This document shows positions 41,049 through 56,715 of a stretch of DNA of 64,000 bases, piece by piece. The notes under the pieces were generated by a model that saw only the letters and a program-made list of their open reading frames with translations, was not told where the DNA came from and made no database searches. The position numbers and the translations under genes were made by a program. Within the stretch, counting starts at the first letter, position 1; each line of letters begins with the position of its first letter. Source of the DNA: Ficedula albicollis (taxonomy: Eukaryota; Chordata; Aves; Passeriformes; Muscicapidae); assembly GCF_000247815.1 (NCBI RefSeq), contig NC_021678.1, positions 9,320,874 through 9,384,873 of the forward strand. Reading direction: 5' to 3'.

Positions 41049-41160
41049 TTTATTCAGATCGTATTATTCTTGTAACTTGGACTTCAACATAATACAGCAT
41101 ATTGCACTTACGGGAGAGCAGCACAAGAGAGAAAAAAAAGGTACAATACTTCAGTTTATT
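41049..41160 (-). other. Candidate SLC18A3 polyadenylation signals
   Basis: Two AATAAA hexamers on the minus strand, at 41,155-41,160 and 41,049-41,054, lie about 535 and 640 nt below the SLC18A3 stop. They bound a likely 3' UTR of roughly 0.55-0.65 kb. Their use is inferred only. Confidence 0.4.
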
Positions 41161-41693
41161 CCCAGGGAAGAATAAAATGAGACAGCTGTTGCTCTTCTTA
41201 AATATATGAAACCAACTGAAAGTCTGAGTATATGTACACAAGATTTACTAAGTCCCTGAATACACCATTTGAAATTTTACACATACTTTTTTGCTTTTCT
41301 TGTATTTTTTACAGAGATATACAGTATGTCACACACAGTTTCAGTTTGAGAACACTCTGCACAATTATACCCCAGCTACGAGGCTGTTGGGTTTTTTATT
41401 TTCTTTTTGGTGGTTTTTTTTTTGAAAGATCCCCTCAGATTTCTGCTAATGATTACTCCAATAGTTTTTTTCAGTATTGTCTCCCATTTCCCACCCCCTC
41501 CACCTTGCCAGAATGCTGAGGGAAATACCGATTAAAAGTAAGTCTAGAAGAAAGCCATTACATCATGACAAAGGTTAAACTGTAGATATTGCACGTCAGT
41601 ACAGAAACATGATGCAGTAACATTTTCATTTCCCGCTTTGCCTCTCTCCCACATGTCTCTCCTCACTCCTGGGTCTGGGCCACGTGGGGGAAC

Positions 41694-44127
<2,434 letters not shown>

Positions 44128-46244
44128 GGGCAGCGCTGGAGGCGAGCCCGGCTCCCCGGCACCCTCCGGCTCCGGCAGCCTCCCGGAGCTCTCCGTTGCT
44201 TCCCCCTGGGCCGGGGCGATGTGCCCCCGTCCCGTGTGCTCCCAGCCCTGCGCCGCCGCTGCCTCAGCGGAGCCCGGCCATTACGGGCTGTGCCGCTGCG
44301 CTGCCGCCGTCTAACCCGAGAGCTGCTCGGGCTGCTCGGTCCCCCGCTCCGCAGCCGGCCAGGACAGGGTGTGGAGACGCTCGGGGGGATTTGGGCTAAT
44401 CGGGGACGGGGCTGGCAGGGCTGGGCTGAGCCCTGCCCCACCTCAGTGGGGGTGTGAAACCACGGGAGTTTCACTGGAAATCAGAGAGCAACACAGTAAC
44501 TGTCTTCCTGCGTGCGAGCGTGTTTCTAACACTCGGACAGACCCCAGGGAAATAATCCTCCCGTGCGGCTGTGTTACGCGCTGCCCGCGTTTCGCCGGGC
44601 CAGCGCGGCGGCTGGAAGCGCTGCGGAGCGAGGCCTCGCTCGGTGAGAGGCTTCGGGAGTGAGAAGTACTCCTTAGCACAGAGCAGCGTATCATTACTGC
44701 TCTAGCAGAAATGACATGTGGGCTGATCCAAGGAGATCTCTGCAGAAGGCTGTGTGGAATAATCCCATCTCTCAGCCGAACGGTTCCTGAGTGGATGTGG
44801 AGTTCGGGCAACTTCATTTGCTTGCGTAGCAGGGCTTCCACAGCTGAAAGGGAGACGAATTGTCTGTCAGTTGCTGTATCTTGCTCTGTTGCGAGAAAAC
44901 ATTCTAGATGGACAGAAAGACTTTAAGGTGGATCCCTGCATGGAGTAGCATACAGATCCACAGAAGTGGAACCTTAGAGCATATTTAAAATAACAAAAAC
45001 CCTAGACATCCACGTTGTCATTGTTACCATTGTTACTCATTTTCTATATCCACTGTAAAACTGCAGAAATGCACCACTGACAATCGGAATAAAGCTCTTG
45101 ACCTGGGACTCTAAACAAGCTATTATCCTGAATGCTTCAAAAGCTAATTTCAGGGTGTAGAAGGAAAGTGTCTGAAGGAATAGAAGAGTCTAACAGGAAG
45201 GGTACTGAGCTAAAAGCCAAGGCTGATGCACTTGGCTGCACGGTGTCAAGATACTTGTCACCTGTGAGATTGATTTAGTTGGGAAAAAATCAAACCAAAC
45301 ACTACAAAGTCCATCCTCCTCTGAATCAGACAGACCCTGGGGCAGCTTCTTGAGAACATGTTTCTGCACAGGACTGTGAGCATGGGAGGAGCAGTACCCA
45401 GAAGATGAGGAAATGGCTGAAGGATGCGCCTCCTGTTTGGGATGGATATCACGTTTGCAGTAGGCAGTAATGGGTTGGGGGCAGATATGTCTTTGGATCA
45501 TTGCTGTGCTGCAGTCAGGAGTATTGGAATCTTGGCTCTCGTTTGATGAGGCACTTTATTTGATTAAAGTTTCCCTTTTAATCAGAGATATGGTCATTTC
45601 CCGTCTCTAAAATGGAATCTGGCTCTGGGGGTCATGTCTGGATAATAAAAGGACTGGTTCTCTTGTCTCGTGGGAGTTGATATCGAATTTATTACCATCA
45701 AGAGAAAGCAGAATTATACTTGTAAAATGTTGCATAATAAATTTAGCTTCCTTAGTAAATCAAATCAGTGGATACTCTTATCTGCAAGAGATGCGTCATC
45801 GCTACGTGAGTTTCTTTGACTGGACAGAACTAACAGGGAGAAAATGTACCTTCCAGTGTGATCAAAGTTGATGGACCCACAGTAAATTAAAGTTAGAAAA
45901 AAGTGTCCCTGGTGTTTGGCTTAGCAATTTATATTTGGGAAGGGACTTTAAGGTGAAATGAGATGACAAAAAAAATTTCGTGCTTTGATCCCAAAGCCCA
46001 GAGATCTGATGATTATTTAGTTTGAGAGGAGGAATGCCAAGGAGGTGATGTACTTCATTTGTCCTCCAGTGCAGAACATGCAGATTTGGAAAACCACCGT
46101 TAATGTCAATGAGACAGAGAAGATTTTAGATCTTTGTAAACAACAGAGATGACTGCACCAGGACTTTTACCACTTTCTTTGTTCTAGAGGCTGTAGATGA
46201 AGCAAAAGTAGCTCAGGATCACTGTTTGGCAATAAAAAAGAATT

Positions 46245-46392
46245 GATTTTTGAATCAAAAAAAGCCCATGGCCCAGAGAAATTATCCTGGAATTTATTTT
46301 TGAATAAAAAAAAGCCCATGGCCCAGAGAAATTATCCTTAGGATCTTCAGATCGGAAGAGCGGTTCAGCAGGATATCCTTAGGATCTTCAAG
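46245..46392. repeat. Local duplication around the adapter insertion
   Basis: The phrase AAAAAAAGCCCATGGCCCAG, continuing to AATTATCC, occurs twice (from about 46,257 and 46,306), and ATCCTTAGGATCTTCA occurs on both sides of the adapter. The whole block looks like misassembled overlapping reads. Confidence 0.85.
46349..46373 (+). other. Embedded Illumina paired-end adapter sequence
   Basis: A 25-nt stretch starting AGATCGGAAGAGCGGTTCAG matches the start of the standard Illumina paired-end adapter read-through. On each side is the same genomic sequence (ATCCTTAGGATCTTCA), so a read that ran into adapter was built into the assembly. It is vector/adapter contamination, not genomic DNA. Confidence 0.95.
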
Positions 46393-49300
46393 ATTTCAGA
46401 AAAAATTTTAGAAAACATATAACATGTATGAGCATACAAACCTTCATGTCTGCTGATGTTTAAGTTGACTGTAAGGGTAAAATGGGGTTTGGTATGACTA
46501 GCTGATCACATTTCTAACATTTAAAAAGGAAGACCTACCTACACTGGAAATTTTGGAAAAATGAGAGAGGTTTCTCTCCAAACATCAAAACAAATATATA
46601 AGTAGTTAAACAGATAAAATTACTTATGTACAGCCTGCTCATGTTTGTCCTGTTGCCTACTGAATTGATAGTCCTGGTGCTTTGAAATGGCACAGTTGTT
46701 TTTGATGCTGTATCAGGGTGATTTTACAGGGAGAGAGAGAGGGAGAGAAGCAACAACTGCTGTGATGCACTCTGCTGTCAGGAATGGAACTGAGTTAATT
46801 GTGCATCCTTGGGAGCCTTTCTTTCACAGGAGAAAAAGTTTTTGCTAAGAGGTGTCCAAACACGATGAGTCAGAGAGTTAAGAGTCCTACAGGTCTGCAA
46901 GATATTAATACTCCTAATAGCCTGAGTACTTAGTGTCTGCAATAGAGAGCTTGCCCTCTTCAGTATATGGCAATAGTTTTTAGCACTTAGGACTAAGCTA
47001 ATTATGTGTTTCTTTTTTGATTAAAAGACCTGCTGATCTGATTCTGCCAAATAGGAGAGGATGACCTAGTTTGACAAGTATGTTATCTTTAGAAGCATGG
47101 TAGAAGAAAAGGGAAGGGATAGAAGTTGAGGTCAACAACTTAATTTCAAATGCATTTTTGTGCAGAAAATGGTCAGGCTGTCAAATGGCAGCCAATAAGT
47201 TATTGTTGTGAATGTAATTATCAAGAAAACAACGGATATTTTGCATTATCCATTAACATACTCCTGTACGTCAGTTCCTGAGGTTCCTGCTCTTCCTGTT
47301 GGGCTCCAAAACTTTTGTTGCCAAGGCAGATGGACACATAGTACAGACAGAAGCTCATGAAGCACTCAGAGGAGCTTTGGAGAGCAGAGCAAAGAGGGAG
47401 TCCTGCCAGTGGCTGGGGTGGTGCCATGAGGTGACACTGGGCATGGACACGCCAGGCAGGGCTTGGTGCCCCTGGTCCTGCTCTGGGTCCCAGCTGGGCT
47501 GGTTGGCAGTCCTGGCTGGACAACCCTCAGACTGTTGGTACTTTTGGGATTAGCTGCGTTAGCCACCAGGCACAGCCTCCTGAGGTGACTGAGTGTCTTG
47601 TAACAGTCAAAACTTCTTGGGTGATACAGGTGTAATGTGGGATGGCGACTGTACATGAAATTGTGCCCTTCCACTTCTGTAAAAGCTTTGTTCAATAAGA
47701 AAAATTGCTGTTTCCAGTGGTTGCCATACTTTGAGGAATGGTAAAATGATCAGGGTGGCTTTTTTTAATTAGTGTTACACCCATGCTTTGTGCTGCTTCA
47801 CCCTTTGGAAATAGTGCTTAGAGAGAAAGAAAGAATAGATGAAGATAGGAAAAATAAGAGAAAAAGCAATTCAAGGGTTTGTGTCTAAGTTTATGTCAGT
47901 TCTAGCAATAGTTGTTTTTCTTGATAGTTGTAATAAACAGTTCTTCAGTTAGAGTTAAAAGAAAGCTAGTAAACGATGGTGTGTCGTCCAATTCTAAAAG
48001 TACAGGGTATTCTCTATGACAAAGTCATTTCTGAACATATAAATAGCTCAGTGAATGGAATTTCCACTTTCCTCTCTTCGAGAATACTTATTTGTCCAAT
48101 AAAATTCAGGGCTTGAGTAGTCTCCTGATGTTCAGTCTGAAATTTCTTTTCCTGTTTTTTTTTTCCTGCTAAGTAGGATCCTGTAGTGGATCCTACTTTT
48201 CCATGTGACCTAAGGAAATCAGAAATATAAACCTAGATAATTACTCATGTTCTTCTGATGCATCTGAATATCTAAACCTTAGATATTTACTCATGTGCAT
48301 ATATTATATGTTAGGTTTGTCTGTGGCAGCATTTGCCACCAGACTTGCCCATCTCTTCCCAGTGCACTGTTTAGCTCATAAAGTTATGTTTCTGTAGCTT
48401 TCATCCTCTGCCAACATTTTGAATAACTGTGGCATTTCAGCTGCTTGTAAAGAAGGGGGAAAATGCTCCTTTCTCTAGCATAGATAAAGCCAGTGGAGAC
48501 TGAAACCACCTTGAATGTCCTTACACATGTGTGGGATTACTATTCACACAAATTTAGGAAGGGAAATCAGGGATGCATCATGCTTCCCATCTCTGGGAGT
48601 TACAAGACTGATTCTTAGCCTGCTAGCCTGAGGCTGGTTTTGGCATGGCATGAGCTGGTGTCACTGTGAAGCTGCTGTTGGAGTGAAAGCTTGGAACTGG
48701 TTGTCAGTAGAGGCATAAGAGTGAAGTTAGTGATTTTGTGGTGCTTTTCGTCACTGGGAGTGTCTGCTGAAGTCTCTGTTGCCACTGCAGCTTCAGAGCA
48801 GTGTATGGTCCATATGTGGCCTTTGCCAGCTGGGGGCTTTTTGCAAGGTACAAAGGGTAGTGACTCCTGCTGGTGCTTTTAGATCTATCGAGGCAGCCTT
48901 TGCTATTTTTGAATAAAGCTGAATAATTAGACTTTTTTTTTTTTTCTTTTCCTTTTGTTCATGAACCATCTGAAGGTACTTGTACAGTTTTCTCTTATTT
49001 TGTTTGAAAATATTGTAAGTTGCTCTTAGCATGAAGGTTGTTCTCCAAGAAGTTGCTGCAAGAATGAGATGCCTGACATCAGAAATCTGTATTCCACTAA
49101 CTGGCTTTCAGGGGTGGAGCACCTCCTGTTGCTTCCCTGCTTGGGCTGGAAGCACATTAAATTAGTATTAGTGTGTTAGTGTCTCAGCCTGAGCATGTCT
49201 ATGCCCCCTAAACTGAGAAGAATAGATCATAAGTGGGATAAACTTCGTAAGAGGTGGTGAGATTTGACAGCACATCTGGTAAGTTTGTGTTTAGAAATCG

Positions 49301-49514
49301 TACTGAAAGCTCTCTGGAGGATTTGAAAATCCGAGGAGTTGAAGTCCATTTGGTACTAACCAAGGCAGGACCAGCTGGGTAGCAGGAGGAGTACCTGGGA
49401 GAAACAGCTGAGAGAGCTCCTGCTCTGAGCCCTCTTGCTGGTGGGAAAATGCATGGGATTTGCTGTCAAAATGTGATGGGACTGCTGATGTCCCAGTTGT
49501 AATCCCAAAGAATG

Positions 49515-50861
49515 CTTGGTTATGTAGGTTAGACTCAGAAGCCGAATTTCAGTTTTCTTAAACAGTTTGTCACAGTGGATGTGTGGGTATTTTTTTGTGC
49601 GGTTGTTCTGTTTCTTTGTGGCTTTTTGTCCCAGAAACACAAAATTACGGGACAAGTTTTCTTTGACTTTCAGTTAGATGGTGGCACCTGCAGATGAACT
49701 TAATTCTTTTAAAATGTACCCAATTGTTTTAATTGTGAACATGGCAAGGGAATGGAAAAGTACTTTGGTTTATTGGTACTGTTGAGAACTCTGTTTTTCA
49801 ACTCATAGTACAGGAGCATTATGAATTCTCTTCATTTCATGACCTAAACTGTATGTATAGAACAGAAGGCTGCTCTCTGCAGGTTTCTGTACTATGTGCA
49901 CATCCCTCGAGTAAAATGGAAATGCAGGGAACATGCAGCAATGAACTAAAGGATGTTGAACATACACTGTGAAGGAAACTGATTCTAATTGGAGACAAAT
50001 GAGGTTGCATTTGAAGGGAACTCTTTACCTCCTGACAAGATTTTAGGAATTCAGTGGGCTCCAGTAATTTCCTAACAGTGAACTTTTAAAGAGATTTTCC
50101 ATTTCCTTGATTGCTGCTATATTTGGTTGTTCTGTTTCTTTGTGGTTTTTTTGTCCCAGAAACACAAAATTACGGGACATTTGGTTATGTAGGTTAGACT
50201 CAGAAGCAGAATTTCAGTCTTCTTAAACAGTTTGTCACAGTGGATGTGTGGCTTGGTTATGTAGGTTAGACTCAGAAGCCGAATTTCAGTTTTCTTAAAC
50301 AGTTTGTCACAGTGGATGTGTGGGTATTTTTTTGTGCGGTTGTTCTGTTTCTTTGTGGCTTTTTGTCCCAGAAACACAAAATTACGGGACAAGTTTTCTT
50401 TGACTTTCAGTTAGATGGTGGCACCTGCAGATGAACTTAATTCTTTTAAAATGTACCCAATTGTTTTAATTGTGAACATGGCAAGGGAATGGAAAAGTAC
50501 TTTGGTTTATTGGTACTGTTGAGAACTCTGTTTTTCAACTCATAGTACAGGAGCATTATGAATTCTGTTCATTTCATGACCTAAACTGTATGTATAGAAC
50601 AGAAGGCTGCTCTCTGCAGGTTTCTGTACTATGTGCACATCCCTCGAGTAAAATGGAAATGCAGGGAACATGCAGCAATGAACTAAAGGATGTTGAACAT
50701 ACACTGTGAAGGAAACTGATTCTAATTGGAGACAAATGAGGTTGCATTTGAAGGGAACTCTTTACCTCCTGACAAGATTTTAGGAATCCAGTGGGCTCCA
50801 GTAATTTCCTAACAGTGAACTTTTAAAGAGATTTTCCATTTCCTTGATTGCTGCTATATTT
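49515..50861. repeat. Near-identical 610-bp direct duplication (offset 737 bp)
   Basis: 49,515-50,124 recurs at 50,252-50,861 with only a few substitutions seen (for example GAATTCTCTTCAT against GAATTCTGTTCAT). Between the copies, 50,125-50,251 carries a partial further copy of the first 150 bp with sub-repeats of GTTTGTCACAGTGGATGTGT. The block has no recognised coding content. The high identity means a recent duplication or two haplotypes placed in tandem. Confidence 0.93.
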
Positions 50862-53800
50862 AAAGAAGATGGCACTTGAGAATTGAGAGCAGGACGCAGT
50901 GACCTTGCCTTACCCATAACACCAGTGGAAGCAAGCCACTGTTCTTGGAGTGCTGTAATTCTGCTCTTGCTGGGAGGCTGCCTTTGATTTCAAGGCAAAA
51001 GGCTGGAGCTCCCATATGGGAGACTGCTGTCCCGCATCTCTCACCGAGCGTGCATTAACTGGAGAGCAGGCATCAGATTAACATCCCTAGTGCTGGCATA
51101 AATCAATCTGTGTATGCTTAAACAAGTTACATCAGCCTGATGGGAAAAGATGTGGTGAGACAATTAAAAGAATTAACCCGGAGCAGGGGGTCGACAGCAG
51201 GGAATAATCTGTTGCTGGAGTGTGACGCCCAGGCGCCGCTGTAGTTCTGGCAGCCAGTCCCTGCAGGAATTGAGCCCCAGTCTCTCTCAGGGGAGGGCTG
51301 CTGCATTTTCAGAGGATCTGGCAATGGGGCTCTGGGGTTTCCAAATGCTTGAAGGCTGATGAGGTTTAATTATTTTTATTATTAATTTTTATTACTCTGA
51401 GGTGGAAAGCAGCTGTGTGTGAATGAGTTCACTAGTGCATGTGTGAATAAGCCAGCTCAGAGCCTTCCTGCCAGTGGAATCAGAGCATAAGCAATAGGGA
51501 GCAATCAATTTTAGTGATTTAATACTGTCTAGGTAAGCTTTTCTTCTTACTTACTGACTCAAGAAGGTTGTCTTGCAGTACTGTCCTTATGCTTTAATGA
51601 GTTGCCTAAATTGAGCAGTGCAAATGGCTGCCAATGGAAACCAGAAACTCAGACTTCTTATTAGATTTAGTACAGTGGTCATTATGGTGAATTTAATTAC
51701 GAAAAAGGCAGGGGAGAGTTGCTAAAAAAAGATATGGGTTTGTTTGCTTTACTCCTCCCCACTTTGTGAAAAGTCAAGTTGGCAATGCATATCTATCAGG
51801 CTTACAGTCTTAGAGCACACCTTGCAAGCTCCTTCAAGACAGTTGCACAGGGGTCTTTGAAAAATGAGCCTCTGTTTTCCCCAGCCAATACTCAGTACCT
51901 GAATCCAGTTCAGCCACGCCCTGCACGAGTTAGTGGAAGCCTCTGCTCCTCCATTTCCCTTGAGTCTGCTTGTTGTTTTCTTGGAAGATTTCTTTTCCAT
52001 AGAGCTACTTGTGCCTGGAAAACACAGTCAATGTAATGTACCTGGGACCAACATAAATCTCCTCCTTTCCTGCCAGTTCATTGCAAAGAAAGTCAAACTG
52101 TGATGAAACTCAGGGAGTTGTGAGAGTCTCTGCCACGCAGGTATGTTTCTGAGAAAGGCAGGAAGAAATCGAGAGCTGGTGGGAAGGGGTACTTGCAGCA
52201 TTGTCTTTGTGTACTGACCCTTTTTTAAATTTTTTTTTTTTTTTCTGTAGCTTTGTTATCATCTGCAGGCAGAGAAACCTGTGCTTGTAAATGGTTTTCT
52301 TTTCTGCTTATCCCCAAGCAGCACAAGCACAGTGAAGTGTTACTGGGACCATGAGGGGCAGCATGAGGAGGTCACAGAGTTCAAGGAATTTTTTGGAGGT
52401 GGGGGGAAACTCCACCATGTATCTCAGAGCATGTAATGTTGACACTGTGAGCCCACCGGACCACCAAAGCCTGAATAGAGAGGCTAAATGCCGTGGTGCT
52501 CCAAGAAATTAAGTTATTGGCTGTCCAACCCTTTGCTTGCTAAGTGTGTCTCTTGGCTGGAGGCACATCAGGCAGTGCTGGGACTGGCACTGCTGCTGCA
52601 TTACAGCAAAGCCAGCAGTGAGCAGCTGATGGTGCAGTGTCCTCCACTGCCAGAGGGCTGTGGCAATGGCTGTTTGAAGGAGCTGCTCCCCCAGCTCATC
52701 TGTGCATGACTCAAATTTCGCTTGTGCTCTTCTTAGGTTTGTTTTTGGTGGACATGCTGAAGAGGGCCATGAGCAAAGAAAGGCTCTTGCTGGCCCAGGA
52801 GACCAGCAGCATGGAAAGGATGAGAGATGCAAAAGGAATGCTGGTCCTAGTTGCTCTGCTTTCTGCTTGCTGTTTTGAAGCATCCTGGCAGTGAGGTACC
52901 ATGCAAGATAAACTTTGTGGCCATTTTTCAGTGTGCCAATTGCATATAAAATGGATCTCAATTGGGAAATGCCACCAGGATAAGGCAGGGGTAAGGGTTA
53001 GTGCAAACCTGGCTTTTACCCTCCCCTAGCAGTTATCCAGCTGCATCTTCTAGCACAATGCCTTCAGCAATCATCGAACTTTTGACCCCAGTCTCTGAAG
53101 TAATGCCAAGTATGTTTAGCACACATACAAATGAAGTGGAAATCATTATTGGCTTGCTCATGACCTGCTGAAAAATGGTTCCCCTCCGGGGGCTCTGTTT
53201 GCATTTCCCTCAGTCTCTCTGAGCACTCAATCTTTCAGCAGTTTCATGTGCTATGAACTGAGCATCACTGTGCTTTTGATTGGATCGACCTGTTCACTGT
53301 TCACTCCAAACCTTTCCCTGCCTTAGCTTTTGTGAGGCAGCAGTAACAGAGCTCACACCTAAGCACCCCCCAGAACACACACCACGTTTATATTGTAAAT
53401 CCAGGTGTGACTCAGGACCACATTAGCTCATGTCATGCTGGGAGCTGGTTTCAGTCTGTCCTCTCTGTCCTTCAACTACCAAGCCCCAGGAAAAGGAAAT
53501 GCAGATTTGTAGGCTGTCAGGGGGCTCTGCTGATCCAGATGACTGGCAGCCCAAATGGCAAGGTTGCTTCCAACCCTGAATTTTATTTCTCTGCTTTCCC
53601 TCTGCATGCATATATTCATTTTGTCAGGGCTGCCATAAGGGTTGACAAAGCTGATCTCTTCTTTAGATGTCCATCATTGGAACCCCTTCTCTTCAAAACA
53701 AAGAAACTTCCAAACACTCAGAAACCTCTGAATTATTTATCTGAAATAGAGGAATAAAATACATATTATTTTTATGTTTATTTCTTTCCTAAGCAAAGCT

Positions 53801-53940
53801 GCACATAAAGTTTGAGATAAGGTCAAAGCTCATTGAGATAATTGTTTGCTGCAGTTCTCTTGGAGATCCTGCTGCTGTGCCAAGGGGCAGCTCGGAGCCA
53901 GGCAGCCTGTGCTGTGTCCCCAGTGCTGCAGGGGCCAGGG

Positions 53941-54217
53941 CTGCTCTGGACAGCACATTCAGGGGCTGCTCTGAACAGCACACTCTTGGGATGCTCTGAA
54001 CAGCACATACAGGGGATGCTCTGAGCAGCACATACAGGGGCTGCTCTGAACAGCACATTCAGGGGATGCTCTGAACAGCACACTCTGGGGATGCTCTGAA
54101 CAGCACATTCAGGGGCTGCTCTGAACAGCACATACAGGGGATGCTCTGGACAGCACATTCGGGGGATGCTCTGAACGGCGCATTCAGGGGATGGTCTGGA
54201 ACAGCACATTCAGGGGT
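53941..54217. repeat. 25-bp minisatellite, about 11 copies
   Basis: The unit is close to CTCTGAACAGCACATTCAGG plus GGATG or GGCTG; the spacing between successive CTCTGRA motifs measured at the left end is 25 bp. Units vary by a few bases (CATACA, CACTCT, GGACAG). The unit length is not a multiple of three, so the minus-strand frames crossing it are not a repeat protein. GC-rich single-copy DNA follows. Confidence 0.93.
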
Positions 54218-55642
54218 TTTTCTTAGCACCCCCGACCCTCGGCTGTGCCCAGGTCACGGCCAGCTCTGCCAGCCGTGCCGCATAGGTGGGGTGCAGGGAG
54301 CGGTGCCAGCCCAGGGTGTGCCCGTCCCCCCGGGACATAGGGGCGCGGATCTGAGCAGGGCGGGGGGAATCGAGCTCCTGCTCCGCTGGGCCAGCGCAGG
54401 AAACCCGCGGCTCTGAGGCTCTCTGCTGCCGGTGTGCGTGTGCAGATTCTTTTTCCTGAGACTACAACCATGTGAGAGATGCTTTCGATGTGCACCCGTT
54501 GCACTGGGGAGGTTTCCCTTGGCTCGGGCAGGGCTCCTGTCCGTGCACCAGGTCCTGAGAGGACTGTCCAAGGTAAAACCTGGCAAGATGCTGCCCGGGC
54601 CATCGATAGAAGCGCATCCCTGAAGTTACGCAGAAACCCTGTGGGAAAGGCTTTCGGAATTGCTGGAAACCAGCCGAGGATTCAGCCACACCCCCAGTCT
54701 CCAGTGTGACCTTTATCATTGGAGGTGATGCGGACGAGCGAAGCCGTTCCTCTGAAATTCTCCCGAATTTTTGAGGTTCTGCTCCCCCGCTCCACATGAG
54801 AGTGTTCCACATGCTGTACACGCTAACAGGAGTGCGGTCCTTCTGAGTCCTGTGCTCTCAGCGGACTTCAAAAAAGCCACAGCGGATATACCGTGGGTTG
54901 GTTGCGCAAAGGGAGGAAACAGGAGAGAAGAAATAAAGTATTTTTCTTGCTACTGTAACATGAATTAGCTACTGACTTCATCGCTCTAATTCCAGGGAGT
55001 TTATGAGAGCCGTAGCCTAAATTTCGGATTTAGTCTGCGTGGAATGCCCAGACCCACCCACCTTCCCTGCTCGGCTCTGGCCGGCAGTAATTCAGAACAC
55101 CGGGAGCAGATTTGTGGCCATTCAATGCCACCTTCTGGTTTTAAATGTAACAGCAGAGCTGCTCTCAAAGGGTTTATTTGATAAACTGGCATAGCAAATA
55201 CCTAATTTCTTTGGTGGCTTTCTTGGATAATTTTATTTTAACACTTTTTTTCTACAGAGTAACATGAAAAATTTCCCTTGGATTACTGTTTATATTAGTG
55301 AAAACTATAATAAGGGTAAGAACAAAAATATTACATTGTGATCTGCTGCTTACCTTAGAGAGTCAAGGTTCTGGAAAAGGGCTTGCCAGCCTCACTACAG
55401 AAAATCGGCCACAGCCATTTCTGTGTATCAGTAGCAAAGGTCCGATTTTCAGTAGCTAGCAACTGTTTGTCCCCTGGACATGTTATTTAATGATATATTG
55501 CTACTAGGGCTTTTTTGGTATTTAAATGGCCTTTCTACTCAGCACAATGGGACTACTTCCTAACAAAAAAACCCCAAAACCAAAATCATAACCAAAAAAC
55601 AACAACAACTAAAACCCAAACAAAACCTCAACCCCCCCACAA

Positions 55643-56044
<402 letters not shown>

Positions 56045-56069
56045 AAAAACGAACAAAAAAACCCCCCAC

Positions 56070-56110
56070 CAAACAAACAAACAAACAAACAAACAAAAAA
56101 AAAAACAAAC
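56070..56110. repeat. (CAAA)n microsatellite
   Basis: About seven CAAA units running into poly-A, on the right flank of the 400-nt poly-G run. Confidence 0.85.
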
Positions 56111-56629
56111 CACAAAGCAAAAAGAAACCCAACCAACCAAATAAACAAAAAATCTGAGTTACCTTGCAAGAATGTGGTACATAAAGGGTTTTCATGAGCT
56201 TCTCTTACTGTGCATTAGTGCTGCGTGTAAACTTTTCACCGTAACCAAAGCCAGTGAAGATTCCGAATAGGATCCAGTCGATGTGACAGGGTTAGAAGGA
56301 ACGGCCTGTTTCAGATGAAAGCTGCTCCTCTCCGGTTACATTTGGGAGACGGCAGGAGGATCTCCGTGGTGAGACTCTGGCTGCTCGCGGCTGTTTCGCC
56401 AGCAGAGGGTGCAAAGGTCGCGTGTGTTTTGGGGGAAAAATCCTTCTTCAGCTCAGCCCCACATCCCTTCATCTAGTGCCCAGCCTTTGGGGAAGCTTTT
56501 AACCCCAAAGGAGAAAGAGAACATAGACGATGCAGGGTGTCGGCAGGTGGACAAGCGTTATCTGATAGAATTTTGCCTAATTGCTAATTGCTGTGAATTT
56601 TGAGACATTTTTCTGGATTTTATAGGCTG

Positions 56630-56682
56630 AATTTATCCTGGATTTTTCCTGATTTTTTTTTTTTTTTTTCAAAAATGGGGTT

Positions 56683-56715
<33 letters not shown>

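Larger units (their letters stand above)
44681..53940. other. Upstream region, no gene recognised
   Basis: Should correspond to the CHAT/SLC18A3 5' region or first intron. Contains the adapter insertion and the 610-bp duplication. ERCC6, the divergent neighbour in human, was looked for on the plus strand and not seen. Confidence 0.5.

Noticed and set aside
53789..54209. Cysteine-rich minus-strand frames (CCSEHPLNVLFRAAP type)
   Set aside because: They are translations of the 25-bp minisatellite, which is not a multiple of three and produces the same phrases in all frames.
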